Counted from the stretch's first letter, positions 26,598 to 35,903 are shown. The stretch: 64,000 nucleotides of DNA from Rhodocyclaceae bacterium (GCA_020247395.1 JADCJC010000006.1:16617-80616); one strand, 5' to 3'. Notes: generated by a model from the letters alone, not told the origin. A program made the numbers and translations.

Positions 26598-28745
26598 CTA
26601 GTTGGCATAAAGCGTGTTCGGTAGCCACATACCGATGGCCGGGAACATATAAAGCAAGAAGATCGCAAGCACTTGGATCGCCATAAACGGCATCATGCCG
26701 GCGAAGATTTGATTGAGCGTCACATGCGGCGGCGAAACCCCTTTCAGATAGAAGGCTGCCATGGCAACCGGCGGCGAGAGGAAGGCAGTCTGCAAATTCA
26801 GGGCGACCAGCAAGCCAAAGAACAGCGGATCAATCCCAAACTTCGGCAGCAATGGGATGAAGATCGGCATAAAGATCACGATGATCTCTGTCCATTCAAG
26901 TGGCCAACCCAAGATGAAGATCACAAACTGCGCGAGCAACATAAATTGAACTGGCGTCAAACCGAGCGACAACACCCATGCCTCGACAATGTTCTGGCCG
27001 CCAAGCAATGCAAACGCGGCGGAGAAAATCGACGAGCCGACAAACAGCCAGCAAACCATTGCGGAGGTTTTGGCCGTGAGATAGGTTGACTCCCGCACGG
27101 TACCCACCATCTTAGCTTGCACGACCGCCACCAGCGCCCACACGCCGAGTGCCGCCATCGACAACCAGCCAACCCACTGCGTCGGTGCCGTCGGCACCAC
27201 TTCCGCCTTAAATAGGATGAACCACACCACGGAGACGAGGAACACGAGCCACAGGGGAATCCAAATTTTCGCCGAGCGAATGATGTTTTCGCGCGATTGT
27301 GTCAACAGCAGATACACAGAGGCGAGCACAAAACCGCCTAGCGAGCCTACCGCGGCCGCCTCTGTGGGAGTCGCCAAGCCAAACAGGATCGTGCCCAGCA
27401 CGGCCAGAATCATGACCGACAACGGGAAGAATGACGTCAGCAGCATCTTGAATATTTCGAGACGCGCGAAGGTCAACATACCGTAGAAAACGACCAATAT
27501 CGCCGAGCCGATGCCGAATACGTACCAGAAGGCCGGTGGCGTCGGGTCGCGCACAAAATCGTGATGTGCCTTCTTCTCGACCGCTACCGCCTTTTCTACC
27601 GGCTTGGCGGCATCCGCAGCTTCTGCTTTGCTTGGTTCGGTGCCCGGCGGCTCTTGTACGCCGCCCGGCGCAGCCTCCTTAAGATCGCTGCTACCGGGAG
27701 GCTCGGCAAGGCCGCCTGGTGCCGCTTCAGTAGCGCCGATGGTCGCGCCCATCTCTTGGAGTCCAGACACGTCTTGTACTTCATCGGGCCTAGTTAAGGC
27801 GTTCCAAGTCAAACCCATGATGACAACGAACACCAACAGCGGTGCTAGTGCCACCCCGAGTTGCTTGAGCAGTACCTTCGTCGAAATGTCAGCGTTACGT
27901 TCACCCTTGAGTGCTCTCAACAGCGCGAGCAGCGCGCGCCCGCCGTACCGGTCATTAACTTGCTGGCTGGCTGGCGGCAAGGTGATCACACGATCCGCAG
28001 CGGCAAGTGGCGGTGCCATATGCGGCTTCCATTTGCCAATGATCATCACATAACCGACATAAAGCAGCGCCAACATGATGCCGGGGAAAAACGCACCGGC
28101 ATAAAGCTTGGGAACTGAAACGCCCGCTGTTGCACCATACACAATCAACAGCACCGAGGGCGGAATCAGAATGCCGAGGCAGCCCCCCGCAGTGATCACA
28201 CCTGCCGAAAGCCTGACATCGTACCCTGCACGCAACATTGCCGGTAATGCGAGCAGTCCCATCAGCGTCACCACCGCACCGACGATACCGGTTGCCGTGG
28301 CAAAGATTGCACAGGTCACAAGTGTTGCGACCGCGAGTGAGCTTGGCACGCGTGCCAGCGCTAGGTGCAACGATTTGAAGAGCTTGCTAATCAGGTTAGC
28401 GCGCTCTACCAGATAACCCATAAATACAAACAGAGGGATTGAGATCAAGACATCGTTGCGCATCACACCAAAAGTACTCTGCACCATTAAATCGAGCGTC
28501 TGTTGTACCGCACGTTCTGCATGACCATCACTGCGCGAAAGGTAGGCAAAAAACGCGAACATCATGCCCATGCCCATCAGCGTAAATGCCGTTGGGAACC
28601 CCAACATGATGGCAACCACCACCAAACCCAGCATCAGCAGACCAAGGTGGCCGTTGGTCATGTTTGACCAAGGCATCAATACCGCCACGGCGACCAGAAT
28701 GATCGCCATCAGAGTGAAACCAAACCAGAGTTCTTTACGAATCAT
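26598..28745 (-). CDS. dctM: TRAP transporter large permease (DctM)
   Basis: This is a 715-residue membrane protein, far longer than the usual roughly 430. About a dozen hydrophobic helices lie in two blocks (residues 10-315 and 405-710). TRAP-T signatures include SIPLFVFMGYLVERAN, TGIVGAVVTLMGLLALPAML, GGCLGILIPPSVLLIVYG, and in the second half TPTEAAAVGSLG and FLSPPVAMAAFYLKGV. Residues about 320-405 form a hydrophilic Ala/Pro/Glu/Lys insert with two 17-residue repeats (EAAPGG-EPPG). Long DctM proteins are typical for the TakP-like (2-oxoacid) TRAP branch. Its start overlaps the dctQ stop by four bases. It imports organic acid using a sodium or proton gradient. Confidence 0.93.
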   Translation of the reverse strand: MIRKELWFGFTLMAIILVAVAVLMPWSNMTNGHLGLLMLGLVVVAIMLGFPTAFTLMGMGMMFAFFAYLSRSDGHAERAVQQTLDLMVQSTFGVMRNDVLISIPLFVFMGYLVERANLISKLFKSLHLALARVPSSLAVATLVTCAIFATATGIVGAVVTLMGLLALPAMLRAGYDVRLSAGVITAGGCLGILIPPSVLLIVYGATAGVSVPKLYAGAFFPGIMLALLYVGYVMIIGKWKPHMAPPLAAADRVITLPPASQQVNDRYGGRALLALLRALKGERNADISTKVLLKQLGVALAPLLVFVVIMGLTWNALTRPDEVQDVSGLQEMGATIGATEAAPGGLAEPPGSSDLKEAAPGGVQEPPGTEPSKAEAADAAKPVEKAVAVEKKAHHDFVRDPTPPAFWYVFGIGSAILVVFYGMLTFARLEIFKMLLTSFFPLSVMILAVLGTILFGLATPTEAAAVGSLGGFVLASVYLLLTQSRENIIRSAKIWIPLWLVFLVSVVWFILFKAEVVPTAPTQWVGWLSMAALGVWALVAVVQAKMVGTVRESTYLTAKTSAMVCWLFVGSSIFSAAFALLGGQNIVEAWVLSLGLTPVQFMLLAQFVIFILGWPLEWTEIIVIFMPIFIPLLPKFGIDPLFFGLLVALNLQTAFLSPPVAMAAFYLKGVSPPHVTLNQIFAGMMPFMAIQVLAIFLLYMFPAIGMWLPNTLYAN

Positions 28746-29359
28746 TTTTTCTCTCCGGACACAACGTACTTATCCAGCGCGGCAATATCTTCATCCTTTA
28801 CGTGCACCATTTGTTTCAACTTATCGACATCGACCTCTTCCACGTCATCGATTCGTGAAGGCCATTCACCTTCTCTGATACAAATGATGCAACGAATAAT
28901 CTCGACCATGCCTTGGATCAACAACAATGCACCAGCGAGCGGGATGACAAACTTGAACGGATACAGTGGCAACGGGTCAGCCGAAAAAGTCTGCTCGTTG
29001 ATCTTGATCGAGTCGCTAAAGAATGACCAACCGGCATATGTCAGTGCGAGAACACCCGGGAGGAAAAACAGGAAATACAGAATCAAGTCCAAGGTCGCCT
29101 GCGTGCGTGGCTTGAAGAAGCCATAGAGGACATCACCGCGAACGTGCCCGTTTTTTGAAAGGGTATACGCGCCGGCCATCATAAACAACACGCCGTAAAG
29201 CATGATCTGCGCGTCTAGCACCCAACCGTGCGGCATATTCAACACATATCGAGAGAAGACTTCCCAGCCGATCAGCACTGTCAGCCCCACCGCCGCCCAA
29301 GAACAAATCTGTCCGAACCACGTCGACAGTTTATCGACGCCCAGCAATATTTTTTGCAT
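28742..29359 (-). CDS. dctQ: TRAP transporter small permease (DctQ)
   Basis: This 205-residue protein has four predicted membrane helices, with VGLTVLIGWEVFSRYVLNMPHGW as the DctQ hallmark near the first helix, LYGVLFMMAGAYTL, LILYFLFFLPGVLALTYAG and FVIPLAGALLLIQGMVEIIRC. The last 45 residues are acidic and hydrophilic. The start at 29359 has GGAG seven bases upstream; a longer frame to 29551 contains the terminator region and is not coding. Its stop overlaps the dctM start (ATGA). It is separated from dctP by a strong terminator, so its expression should be lower than that of the binding protein. Confidence 0.92.
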   Translation of the reverse strand: MQKILLGVDKLSTWFGQICSWAAVGLTVLIGWEVFSRYVLNMPHGWVLDAQIMLYGVLFMMAGAYTLSKNGHVRGDVLYGFFKPRTQATLDLILYFLFFLPGVLALTYAGWSFFSDSIKINEQTFSADPLPLYPFKFVIPLAGALLLIQGMVEIIRCIICIREGEWPSRIDDVEEVDVDKLKQMVHVKDEDIAALDKYVVSGEKK

Positions 29360-29435
29360 TTTTTGGCTCCCTGCTGAAGTGACGCTACACAAGCGGCCCA
29401 ACATTTTTTGGCCGTTACAACTGAAATGATGGCAC

Positions 29436-29464
29436 AAAAAAAAACGGCGGCGAAAACGCCGCCG
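29436..29464 (-). terminator. Rho-independent terminator between dctP and dctQ
   Basis: The 8-bp GC stem cggcggcg (45-52 of 29400s) / cgccgccg (57-64), with an aaaa loop, is followed on the minus strand by nine U residues (29436-29444). It begins 17 bases after the dctP stop. It is the clearest intrinsic terminator in the window and probably sets a high ratio of binding protein to permease. Confidence 0.9.
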
Positions 29465-29481
29465 CCTTTTCAAGCTACAAC

Positions 29482-30612
29482 TTAGGACTTCTTGGCACGG
29501 AACGCGTGGTTGTAGGCCATTTTGTAATCGACCATCGTATCGTTCTGCCACGCACAGGCGCGTTGGGCGAATGCCTTCATCGAGTCATTTACTTTCTTGA
29601 ACACAGGGTTTTCAGATTCTTTCTTCGCCGTGATTTTGTCCCAGCTAGTAAGCTGAGCACGTAGAATGGAATCAGGTGTCTTGAAGAACTTCACGCCCTG
29701 TTTGGACTTCATTTCGGCGTAGTCGGTCGAATAGCGATCAATTGCCTTCCACGACATATCAGCAGAAGAGGCCTGAACGGCATAGTCGATGATCGACTTC
29801 AATTCTGGCGCGAGTGAGTCGTACTTCTTCCTGTTAAAGAGAATTTCGAACTGCTCGGAAGCTTGATGGAAGCTTTGCAGCATGCAGTTCTTGGCGACAT
29901 CGGGGAAGCCCAGGTTACGGTCGGAGCTGGCGTTGTTAAATTCAGCGGCGTCCAACAATCCACGGTCAAGGGCGGAAACAATTTCGGCACCGGGCAACGG
30001 GTTCACCGCTGCACCCATGTCGTTATAGATGTCGACGGCGAGACCTACGGTACGGAACTTCACGCCCTTCAAATCTTCAACCTTGGTAACCGGCTTCTTG
30101 AACCAACCGAACGGCTGTGTCGGCATCGGGCCATAAACAAACGATTGCACGTCGAGGTTCAACCCTTTGTAGATTTCGTCGAGTAGCTGCCTACCGCCGC
30201 CGTAGTTATGCCACGCAAGGACCATGTTGGCATCCATACCCCATGCTGGGCCAGAACCCCACAGCGCCAAGGCTTGTTGTTTACCGTACCAGTAAGCAAC
30301 CACACCGTGACCACCGTCCAGCGTACCCTTTGACACTGCATCGAGCAGGTCAAACGCTTTCACCACGGAGCCTGCTGGCAACACTTCAATTTTGAGCCGT
30401 CCGCCGGCCATGTCGTTCACTTTCTTGGCAAAGTCGTTCGCATATTCGTGGAAGATGTCCTTGGCTGGCCACGTCGATTGAAAGCGCAGATTGACGGTTT
30501 GCGCTTTGGCAATCATCGGAAAGCCGGTAATCGCCGCGCCACCGACGGCGGCGGAACCCGCTAGGAACTTACGGCGTGCTTGCGGCAATTTTGTTTTGGT
30601 TTCATGCGTCAT
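29482..30612 (-). CDS. dctP: TRAP transporter solute-binding protein (DctP, TakP-like)
   Basis: This is a 376-residue periplasmic protein. The N-terminus has a twin-arginine signal (ARRKFLAGSAAVGG with a hydrophobic stretch, cleaved near AKA-QT). The mature part follows the TakP pattern: FQSTWPAKDIFHEYANDFA, EVLPAGSVVKAF, LDGGHGVVAYWYGKQQA, VKFRTVGLAVDIYNDMG containing the conserved ligand-binding Arg, and LDAAEFNNASSDRNLGF. TakP proteins bind 2-oxoacids as metal chelates; lactate- and pyruvate-binding relatives exist. ATG 30612 is chosen for GAGGA five bases upstream. It is the first gene of the TRAP set. The 287 bases upstream contain no gene and should hold the promoter. Confidence 0.93.
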   Translation of the reverse strand: MTHETKTKLPQARRKFLAGSAAVGGAAITGFPMIAKAQTVNLRFQSTWPAKDIFHEYANDFAKKVNDMAGGRLKIEVLPAGSVVKAFDLLDAVSKGTLDGGHGVVAYWYGKQQALALWGSGPAWGMDANMVLAWHNYGGGRQLLDEIYKGLNLDVQSFVYGPMPTQPFGWFKKPVTKVEDLKGVKFRTVGLAVDIYNDMGAAVNPLPGAEIVSALDRGLLDAAEFNNASSDRNLGFPDVAKNCMLQSFHQASEQFEILFNRKKYDSLAPELKSIIDYAVQASSADMSWKAIDRYSTDYAEMKSKQGVKFFKTPDSILRAQLTSWDKITAKKESENPVFKKVNDSMKAFAQRACAWQNDTMVDYKMAYNHAFRAKKS

Positions 30613-30899
30613 AGTTGTCCTCATATACTTGTTTTGTTGATGATCAGGGTGGTGCTTGGAAACACAATCGTACACGTCAGCCGCGTCAGCGGGGGGGCGC
30701 TCACTGCGCGCCAAGCCGCCAAAGCAAATCTGGATATCTAATAATTCTACTCAATGCTAAGCTCAGCGCGGCTTCAGTGCAAGTAAAACCATCGGACGCC
30801 CAACCGAAGAAAAGTTCGGGTCTTTGTTACCCGATTTCGAACACTGCAACGCTACCAATTACTGGCTCGGCATTTCTGCTGCGTTGCAACATAACCTGC

Positions 30900-32204
30900 T
30901 CAGTTGTCTGCTGCGCGTTTTGCACTATTTTGCGGCGTCGCAACACCGCTGGCTGGCATTGTTGGCGTGGCATGGCTCTTAATCTGACTCGTCGGTTGCC
31001 AGCCTAAGACCGCCGCCATTACGGCAAAACCGACCACATAGGCAACGGCGACGTGCCAGCCGTGTTTGATCCAGAGCCAAGCGGACCTAGCCTCCGGGAA
31101 GTTATTCGAGAGCGCCACACCCGCAGATGAACCGAACCACAACATCGAGCCGCCAAAGCCGACAGCATAAGCGAGGAATCCCCAGTCGTAGCCGCCTTGT
31201 TTGAGCGCGAGTTCGGTGAGCGGGATGTTGTCAAACACGGCAGACACAAACCCCAGACCCAATGCGGTCATCGCCGATGCAGGCGGCAAGTGATCTACCG
31301 GCATCATCGACGCTGTGAGTACCAGCGAGAGTAGGAAGACCGTGCCGCGCAATGCGCCTGGCATCAACGACCAATCGGGCTTGCGAATCGGAATGCAGAC
31401 GATGATCGCCACCCACACGGCAAGGCCGATAAACGGCACATGGTCGGTAAGCGCCGCGTAGCGAACATTGGTCACCACGTTCACCACTACCGCGACGACA
31501 AGAATGAAAAATACTACCCCCATGCGTGTCCAGTCGACCGTGATGTGGCGCTTGCCCTGCTTATAGATCGGCGAGTATTTTTGCTGCTGTAGCGCCGCCG
31601 GGATGCCACATACGACCAGCGCCACGCCGGCCGCCACGTAGGCGTGGAGTACATCTACGGGACGCACGCCGTCAATCCACATCATCGTTGTGGTGGTGTC
31701 GCCGACCACGCTGCCCGAGCCCCCCGCATTTGATGCTGCCACGATGGCCGCGAGATAGCCGATATGGACTTTGCCGCGAAACACCGCATGCGCCATCGAA
31801 CCACCGATCAGCGCGGCGGCGATGTTATCCAAGAACGACGACAACACAAACACCATCACCAGCAACACAAAGCCACCCTTCCAATCGTCAGGCAACACGC
31901 GCGGCAGCACATCCGGCACGTGGCTGTCTTCGAAGTGTTTGGAGAGCAGCGAAAAGCCCATCAGCAACATGAAGAGGTTTGCCAGCATCACCCACTCGTG
32001 GCCTAGGTGCCCCGCGAATCCTGCGAACCCCGCACCGGTCTTGAACCCAGTGAACCCTATCTTGTACACCAGCGTCACCGCTAAACCTGTGAGTGCAACC
32101 TGCAACGTGTAGTGATGAAACAGCGCGATGCCGAGCAGGGTCAGCGCGAACAGAATGAAATCGAGCGGGATACTGCCGATGAAAACGAGATTGGGTGTGT
32201 GCAT
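30900..32204 (-). CDS. Ion transporter superfamily permease (SLC13/CitMHS/NhaD-like)
   Basis: This 434-residue protein has about 11-12 hydrophobic helices. Two re-entrant-loop-like segments are seen: SSFLDNIAAALIGGSMA followed by SNAGGSGSVVGDTTTTMMW in the first half, and SAVFDNIPLTELAL with GGSMLWFGSSAGVALSN in the second. This twofold pattern marks the ion transporter superfamily, which includes citrate carriers, ArsB and NhaD sodium/proton antiporters. The position between a TRAP importer and lutABC suggests an organic-acid carrier, but an NhaD-like role is equally compatible. The C-terminal 35 residues are hydrophilic. Monocistronic. Confidence 0.82.
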   Translation of the reverse strand: MHTPNLVFIGSIPLDFILFALTLLGIALFHHYTLQVALTGLAVTLVYKIGFTGFKTGAGFAGFAGHLGHEWVMLANLFMLLMGFSLLSKHFEDSHVPDVLPRVLPDDWKGGFVLLVMVFVLSSFLDNIAAALIGGSMAHAVFRGKVHIGYLAAIVAASNAGGSGSVVGDTTTTMMWIDGVRPVDVLHAYVAAGVALVVCGIPAALQQQKYSPIYKQGKRHITVDWTRMGVVFFILVVAVVVNVVTNVRYAALTDHVPFIGLAVWVAIIVCIPIRKPDWSLMPGALRGTVFLLSLVLTASMMPVDHLPPASAMTALGLGFVSAVFDNIPLTELALKQGGYDWGFLAYAVGFGGSMLWFGSSAGVALSNNFPEARSAWLWIKHGWHVAVAYVVGFAVMAAVLGWQPTSQIKSHATPTMPASGVATPQNSAKRAADN

Positions 32205-32317
32205 CGCGGGGAGTTTAAGAATTCAGGCTTACGAGATGCTTTCATGCACAGACGTCAACGCCGCGAGGCGCGGTGCGGTCACGCAGAGACCAACAGCTGA
32301 GCAAGGTCGGCGTCGAG

Positions 32318-32959
32318 TCAGCTCAGAGACTTGCGAAGAGCTTCCTTCGCTGGCGCGGAAATCCATGTCGGTTGCAACAACACAATTGGCTTTCCCGATT
32401 GTGGAATGATCGTAAATCTAAAAACGAAAACAGATCCCTGTGCCTTGAAGAACCACGGGTTTGCCTCTGCTGTCATGTCTCCTGCAGCCGCTCGTTTCGA
32501 CCAGTCGCGCACCTTTTTCAACGGTGCTTCCTCGACATGATCTACAACCGAAATGGCAACTTCTGATGGGAAAACTTGCTCAATCTTTACTCTCGCAATC
32601 TCCAAAGGCATATTAGCTGTGAATCCAAACACCCACGCGAGCTGAGGAGCACGTTGTCCCTCGCTCGCGCGACTACCAATCAGCCCCGAGACCTGGATCT
32701 TTATCGAATCATCCTCTGCAGGCAGGGGGCCTCCATCGGTGACAGGCAAGTGTTTCACCTCACCGCCCGCAAGCCTGTACGGGAAGAGGATGATAGGTTG
32801 TCCTTGGTGGGTCTTCCCAGTCCGGATGGGAACGTTCCCCACTTGTTCAGCCGGAATTGTGACGATTTTGGTAGGCTCGGCGGCGCAGCCGAACAGAAAC
32901 AGCAGGGTCACCCCTACACCAAGCAACATAAACGGATGATGTGTCTTACCCGACCGCAT
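32318..32959 (-). CDS. Predicted lipoprotein of unknown function
   Basis: This is a 213-residue protein. The N-terminal segment (MLLGVGVTLLFLFGCA) is a lipoprotein signal with lipobox L-F-G-C. The mature part has mixed beta character with no recognised family; WVFGFTANMPLEIARVKIEQVFP and AEANPWFFKAQGSVFVFRFTI suggest an immunoglobulin-like sandwich. GGGAGGTG just upstream of ATG 32959 decides the start over the frame beginning at 32986. It lies 30 bases after lutC on the same strand, so it may be the last gene of the lut operon, though a metabolic link is not evident. Confidence 0.7.
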   Translation of the reverse strand: MRSGKTHHPFMLLGVGVTLLFLFGCAAEPTKIVTIPAEQVGNVPIRTGKTHQGQPIILFPYRLAGGEVKHLPVTDGGPLPAEDDSIKIQVSGLIGSRASEGQRAPQLAWVFGFTANMPLEIARVKIEQVFPSEVAISVVDHVEEAPLKKVRDWSKRAAAGDMTAEANPWFFKAQGSVFVFRFTIIPQSGKPIVLLQPTWISAPAKEALRKSLS

Positions 32960-32989
32960 TTTCACCTCCCACTTTGAGCCTACCACCGT

Positions 32990-33640
32990 TCACGGAACCA
33001 GCAAAACATGCACGCGGTACGGACCATGTGCGCCAATCACAATCGTCTGCTCGATGTCCGCGGTGCGTGAAGGGCCGGACACAAAGAATGTTGCGCGGGG
33101 TAACTCACCGCGCTCTTTTCGCAGCAAGCCAAACGCATCTTCCATGCACGTCACGATGCGCGCGCGACTCACCACGCAAATGTGCGTCTCGGGCAACAAC
33201 GCATGAAGCTTCGGTGTCGTGGGCGAGGAGAGCAGAAGCAGCGTGCCGGTTTCACCAATCGCGCAGAAGCAATCCGTAATGCCAACCAAATCGTCTTTGT
33301 TCGCAAGGCGATCTTCGAAGTCGATTCCGGCACCCTGCCAGTCGAGGCTTGCGAGTGCGCTCCAACCAACTGCGTGCATTTGCAGCGCGTTCTCGGAAAG
33401 GTATCGCGCAGCGGCCTGCGGAACCGCTTGCAAGGAAGCGACTTGTTCAACACTCGTTTTTACGCGCGCACACTCAGCGATGAATCCAGTAACCGGGTCA
33501 CCTTGGGCGATCGAAGGTAACGGACTGCGCGCGTGCTTAGCGATGTGCTCGCGCGCTGCCGCACGTTCTGCATCGTTGGTCTCGCCTTGTCGGCCGCTCT
33601 GCGCGCGTATGCGCTGCAGAATGTTTTCGCGTGCGCTCAT
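32990..33640 (-). CDS. lutC: Lactate utilization protein LutC
   Basis: This 216-residue LUD-domain protein is the third subunit of the LutABC L-lactate oxidase. The first 60 residues are helical. The LUD core shows VGITDCFCAIGETGTLLLLSS, LPETHICVVSRARIV and the C-terminal FVSGPSRTADIEQTIVIGAHGPYRVHVLLV. In the family, SRTADIE and the final GxHGP are highly conserved. Its ATG overlaps the lutB stop by four bases. It acts in the cytoplasm with LutA and LutB, feeding electrons from lactate toward the respiratory chain. Confidence 0.94.
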   Translation of the reverse strand: MSARENILQRIRAQSGRQGETNDAERAAAREHIAKHARSPLPSIAQGDPVTGFIAECARVKTSVEQVASLQAVPQAAARYLSENALQMHAVGWSALASLDWQGAGIDFEDRLANKDDLVGITDCFCAIGETGTLLLLSSPTTPKLHALLPETHICVVSRARIVTCMEDAFGLLRKERGELPRATFFVSGPSRTADIEQTIVIGAHGPYRVHVLLVP

Positions 33641-35058
33641 GAAAGCCGCCCTCCACCAGAACGGCGCGCGGCATAGAGCTCGCGGAATGTTTTGCCGGTC
33701 GGCGCAGGCATATCACGCCCATCGGTCCAACCATCGAGCCCGGGCAACCAAGTGATGCGCCTCTTGTCACCCGCCCACCACGCACTCACACGCGCAGCAA
33801 CCTTGGTGCTAAACGCGTACAACGTAGGACGCGTCGCAAACGCACTCCACAAGCCAATCGCAAAGCGTTCTCCCCAGGGCCGCAGCTTTTGCTCAAACTG
33901 TCGCTCACGCCACTTGCGCATCAAGTCTGGGAGCGGAATCTTTACGGGACATACCACCTGACATTCGCCGCAGAAGGTTGCAGCATTCGGTAGGTCACCC
34001 GCGTTTTCGATGCCCACATAGGTCGGTGTCAGCACCGAGCCCATTGGCCCCGGATACACCCAACCATAGGCATGACCGCCGACGTTTTGATAGACAGGGC
34101 AGTGATTCATGCACGCACCACAACGTATACAACGCAGCATTTCTTTCATATCCCTGCCAACGAGCTTGGTGCGCCCCGCGTCGATCAACACAATGTGCAT
34201 TTGCTCCGGCCCATCGAGATCACCTTGCCCTTTCACGCCGGTGGTGAGCGTGAGGTAGTTGGAGATCGTCTGGCCGATAGCAGAGCGCGGTAGCAGGCGA
34301 ATGAGTGTCGCGAAGTCCTCCAATGTCGGAATAACTTTTTCAATGCCCGTGACCACCACGTGAACGCGCGGAATCGTCGTCACCATGTCGGCATTACCTT
34401 CGTTGGTGACCGTGAGCGTGGTACCCGTTTCAGCAATGATGAAGTTCGCACCCGAAATGCCCATGTCCGCCGACAAGAACTTGTTGCGCAGTACTTCCCG
34501 CGCTTCGAGTGTCATCGCGGGAATGTCCGTCAAACGCGGCTTGTGATGCGCGTTGACGAATAGCTCAGCGACCTGCTCTTTCGATTTGTGCACAGCCGGG
34601 GCAACGATATGCGACGGCGGCTCCTTGGCGAGCTGCAAGATGTATTCGCCGAGATCGGTCTCCACGACCTCAACGCCCGCTGCCTCTAAAGCGTCGTTCA
34701 ATGAAATCTCTTCGCTCACCATCGACTTTGATTTGGTCGCGAGCTTCACCGCGTTATCGCGCGCGATCTTGACGATGATGTCGTTCGCTTCGGTCGCGCT
34801 TTCCGCCCAGTGCACCACAGCGCCACGCTTTGTGGCGTTGGCTTCAAATTCGAGCAGGTAAGCGTCGAGGTTGGCGATGACACGGTCACGCAGCGCTGCA
34901 GCATGTGCACGAATGTCTTCCCACACCTCGATCTCCGCCACAGCAGCGGCGCGGCCGTCAACAAACTTGCCTTTTGCCTTTTTCATGGCGGACTGGAGCA
35001 CGGCGTCGTTGAGTTTCATCGAGGATGTCGCCTTGAAATGCATACTCTTAACTTGCAT
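33637..35058 (-). CDS. lutB: Lactate utilization iron-sulfur protein LutB
   Basis: This 473-residue protein has an N-terminal LUD domain (residues about 70-300, GISGANFIIAETGTTLTVTNEGN) followed by a ferredoxin-like domain. Cluster 1 ligands are C310, C313, C316 and C320 (CIRCGACMNHCPVY). Cluster 2 has C363, C366 and C370 (CGECQVVCPVKIPL). A C-terminal DUF3390-like region ends the chain. ATG 35058 has GAGGG six bases upstream and is preferred to the internal ATG at 35019. It follows lutA by 35 bases and overlaps lutC. Both clusters would depend on the ISC system encoded further right. Confidence 0.95.
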   Translation of the reverse strand: MQVKSMHFKATSSMKLNDAVLQSAMKKAKGKFVDGRAAAVAEIEVWEDIRAHAAALRDRVIANLDAYLLEFEANATKRGAVVHWAESATEANDIIVKIARDNAVKLATKSKSMVSEEISLNDALEAAGVEVVETDLGEYILQLAKEPPSHIVAPAVHKSKEQVAELFVNAHHKPRLTDIPAMTLEAREVLRNKFLSADMGISGANFIIAETGTTLTVTNEGNADMVTTIPRVHVVVTGIEKVIPTLEDFATLIRLLPRSAIGQTISNYLTLTTGVKGQGDLDGPEQMHIVLIDAGRTKLVGRDMKEMLRCIRCGACMNHCPVYQNVGGHAYGWVYPGPMGSVLTPTYVGIENAGDLPNAATFCGECQVVCPVKIPLPDLMRKWRERQFEQKLRPWGERFAIGLWSAFATRPTLYAFSTKVAARVSAWWAGDKRRITWLPGLDGWTDGRDMPAPTGKTFRELYAARRSGGGRLS

Positions 35059-35093
35059 TTCTAGCCCTCACAGCTGAAGAAATGGAACCGCAT

Positions 35094-35816
35094 CTAGTGC
35101 GCCATCCCAGCAATCACTTCGGCGAAGTGATACACCTTGGTGATGTTATCACCATTGCGTCGCAGCCGCCCCTCGATGTTGAGCAGGCAACCCAGATCAC
35201 CGCCGACCAGCACCTTCGCTTCGCTCGCAGCGATATTTACACATTTGTTTTCCGCCATACGCGTTGAGATATCACCGAGCTTTATCGAAAACGTGCCGCC
35301 AAAGCCGCAGCACTTTTCGCAGTCCACCATTTCGTTGATCGTCGCACCGGCTGCGGACAACAATATACGCGGCTGGGCTTTGATATTGAGTTCGCGTAAA
35401 CCTGAGCACGAGTCATGATAGGTAACGGAGCTATGAGTCGAGGGCAAAAGCTCGATCTTTAACACGTTGACGAGAAAGTCCGACAGTTCATACCATTTGG
35501 CCGCAAGGGCGACGAACTCGGCTTCATCGGGTTCACCCTTGAACAAATCCTCAACCGTATGTACTTTCATTTGGCCGGAACATGAGCCCGATGGTGCCAC
35601 GACGTAATCGCAGTGGCGGAACTCACTCAGCACCTTGCGTGCCAACACTTTCGATATCTCTCGCGCACCGGAGTTGTAGCCGGGCTGACCACAACAGGTT
35701 TGGCTTTCGGGAAACACCACCGTACACCCGGCATCTTCGAGCAGCTTTAGCGCCGCAAAACCGATGTTGGGGCGGACGAGATCGACTAGGCAGGTGACAA
35801 ACAGGCCAACTTTCAT
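35094..35816 (-). CDS. lutA: Lactate utilization Fe-S oxidoreductase LutA
   Basis: This 240-residue protein carries two CCG (cysteine-rich) domains, as in heterodisulfide reductase and glycolate oxidase subunit F: ESQTCCGQPGYNSG with APSGSCSGQM in the first half, and YHDSCSGLRELNIKAQP with CEKCCGFGGTFS in the second. It begins MKVGLFVTCLVDLVRPNIG. The chosen ATG lies two codons inside a GTG frame; neither has a strong ribosome site. It is the first gene of lutABC. The LutABC complex oxidises L-lactate to pyruvate. No GntR or LysR regulator lies directly next to it. Confidence 0.95.
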   Translation of the reverse strand: MKVGLFVTCLVDLVRPNIGFAALKLLEDAGCTVVFPESQTCCGQPGYNSGAREISKVLARKVLSEFRHCDYVVAPSGSCSGQMKVHTVEDLFKGEPDEAEFVALAAKWYELSDFLVNVLKIELLPSTHSSVTYHDSCSGLRELNIKAQPRILLSAAGATINEMVDCEKCCGFGGTFSIKLGDISTRMAENKCVNIAASEAKVLVGGDLGCLLNIEGRLRRNGDNITKVYHFAEVIAGMAH

Positions 35817-35903
35817 GACCACGATATTAGCTCAATAGAAGCACCGCGCGGGAACGCTGCAATATTGACTGCCGCGTAGTCGCGAATACGCTAGCGTGGT
35901 TCG

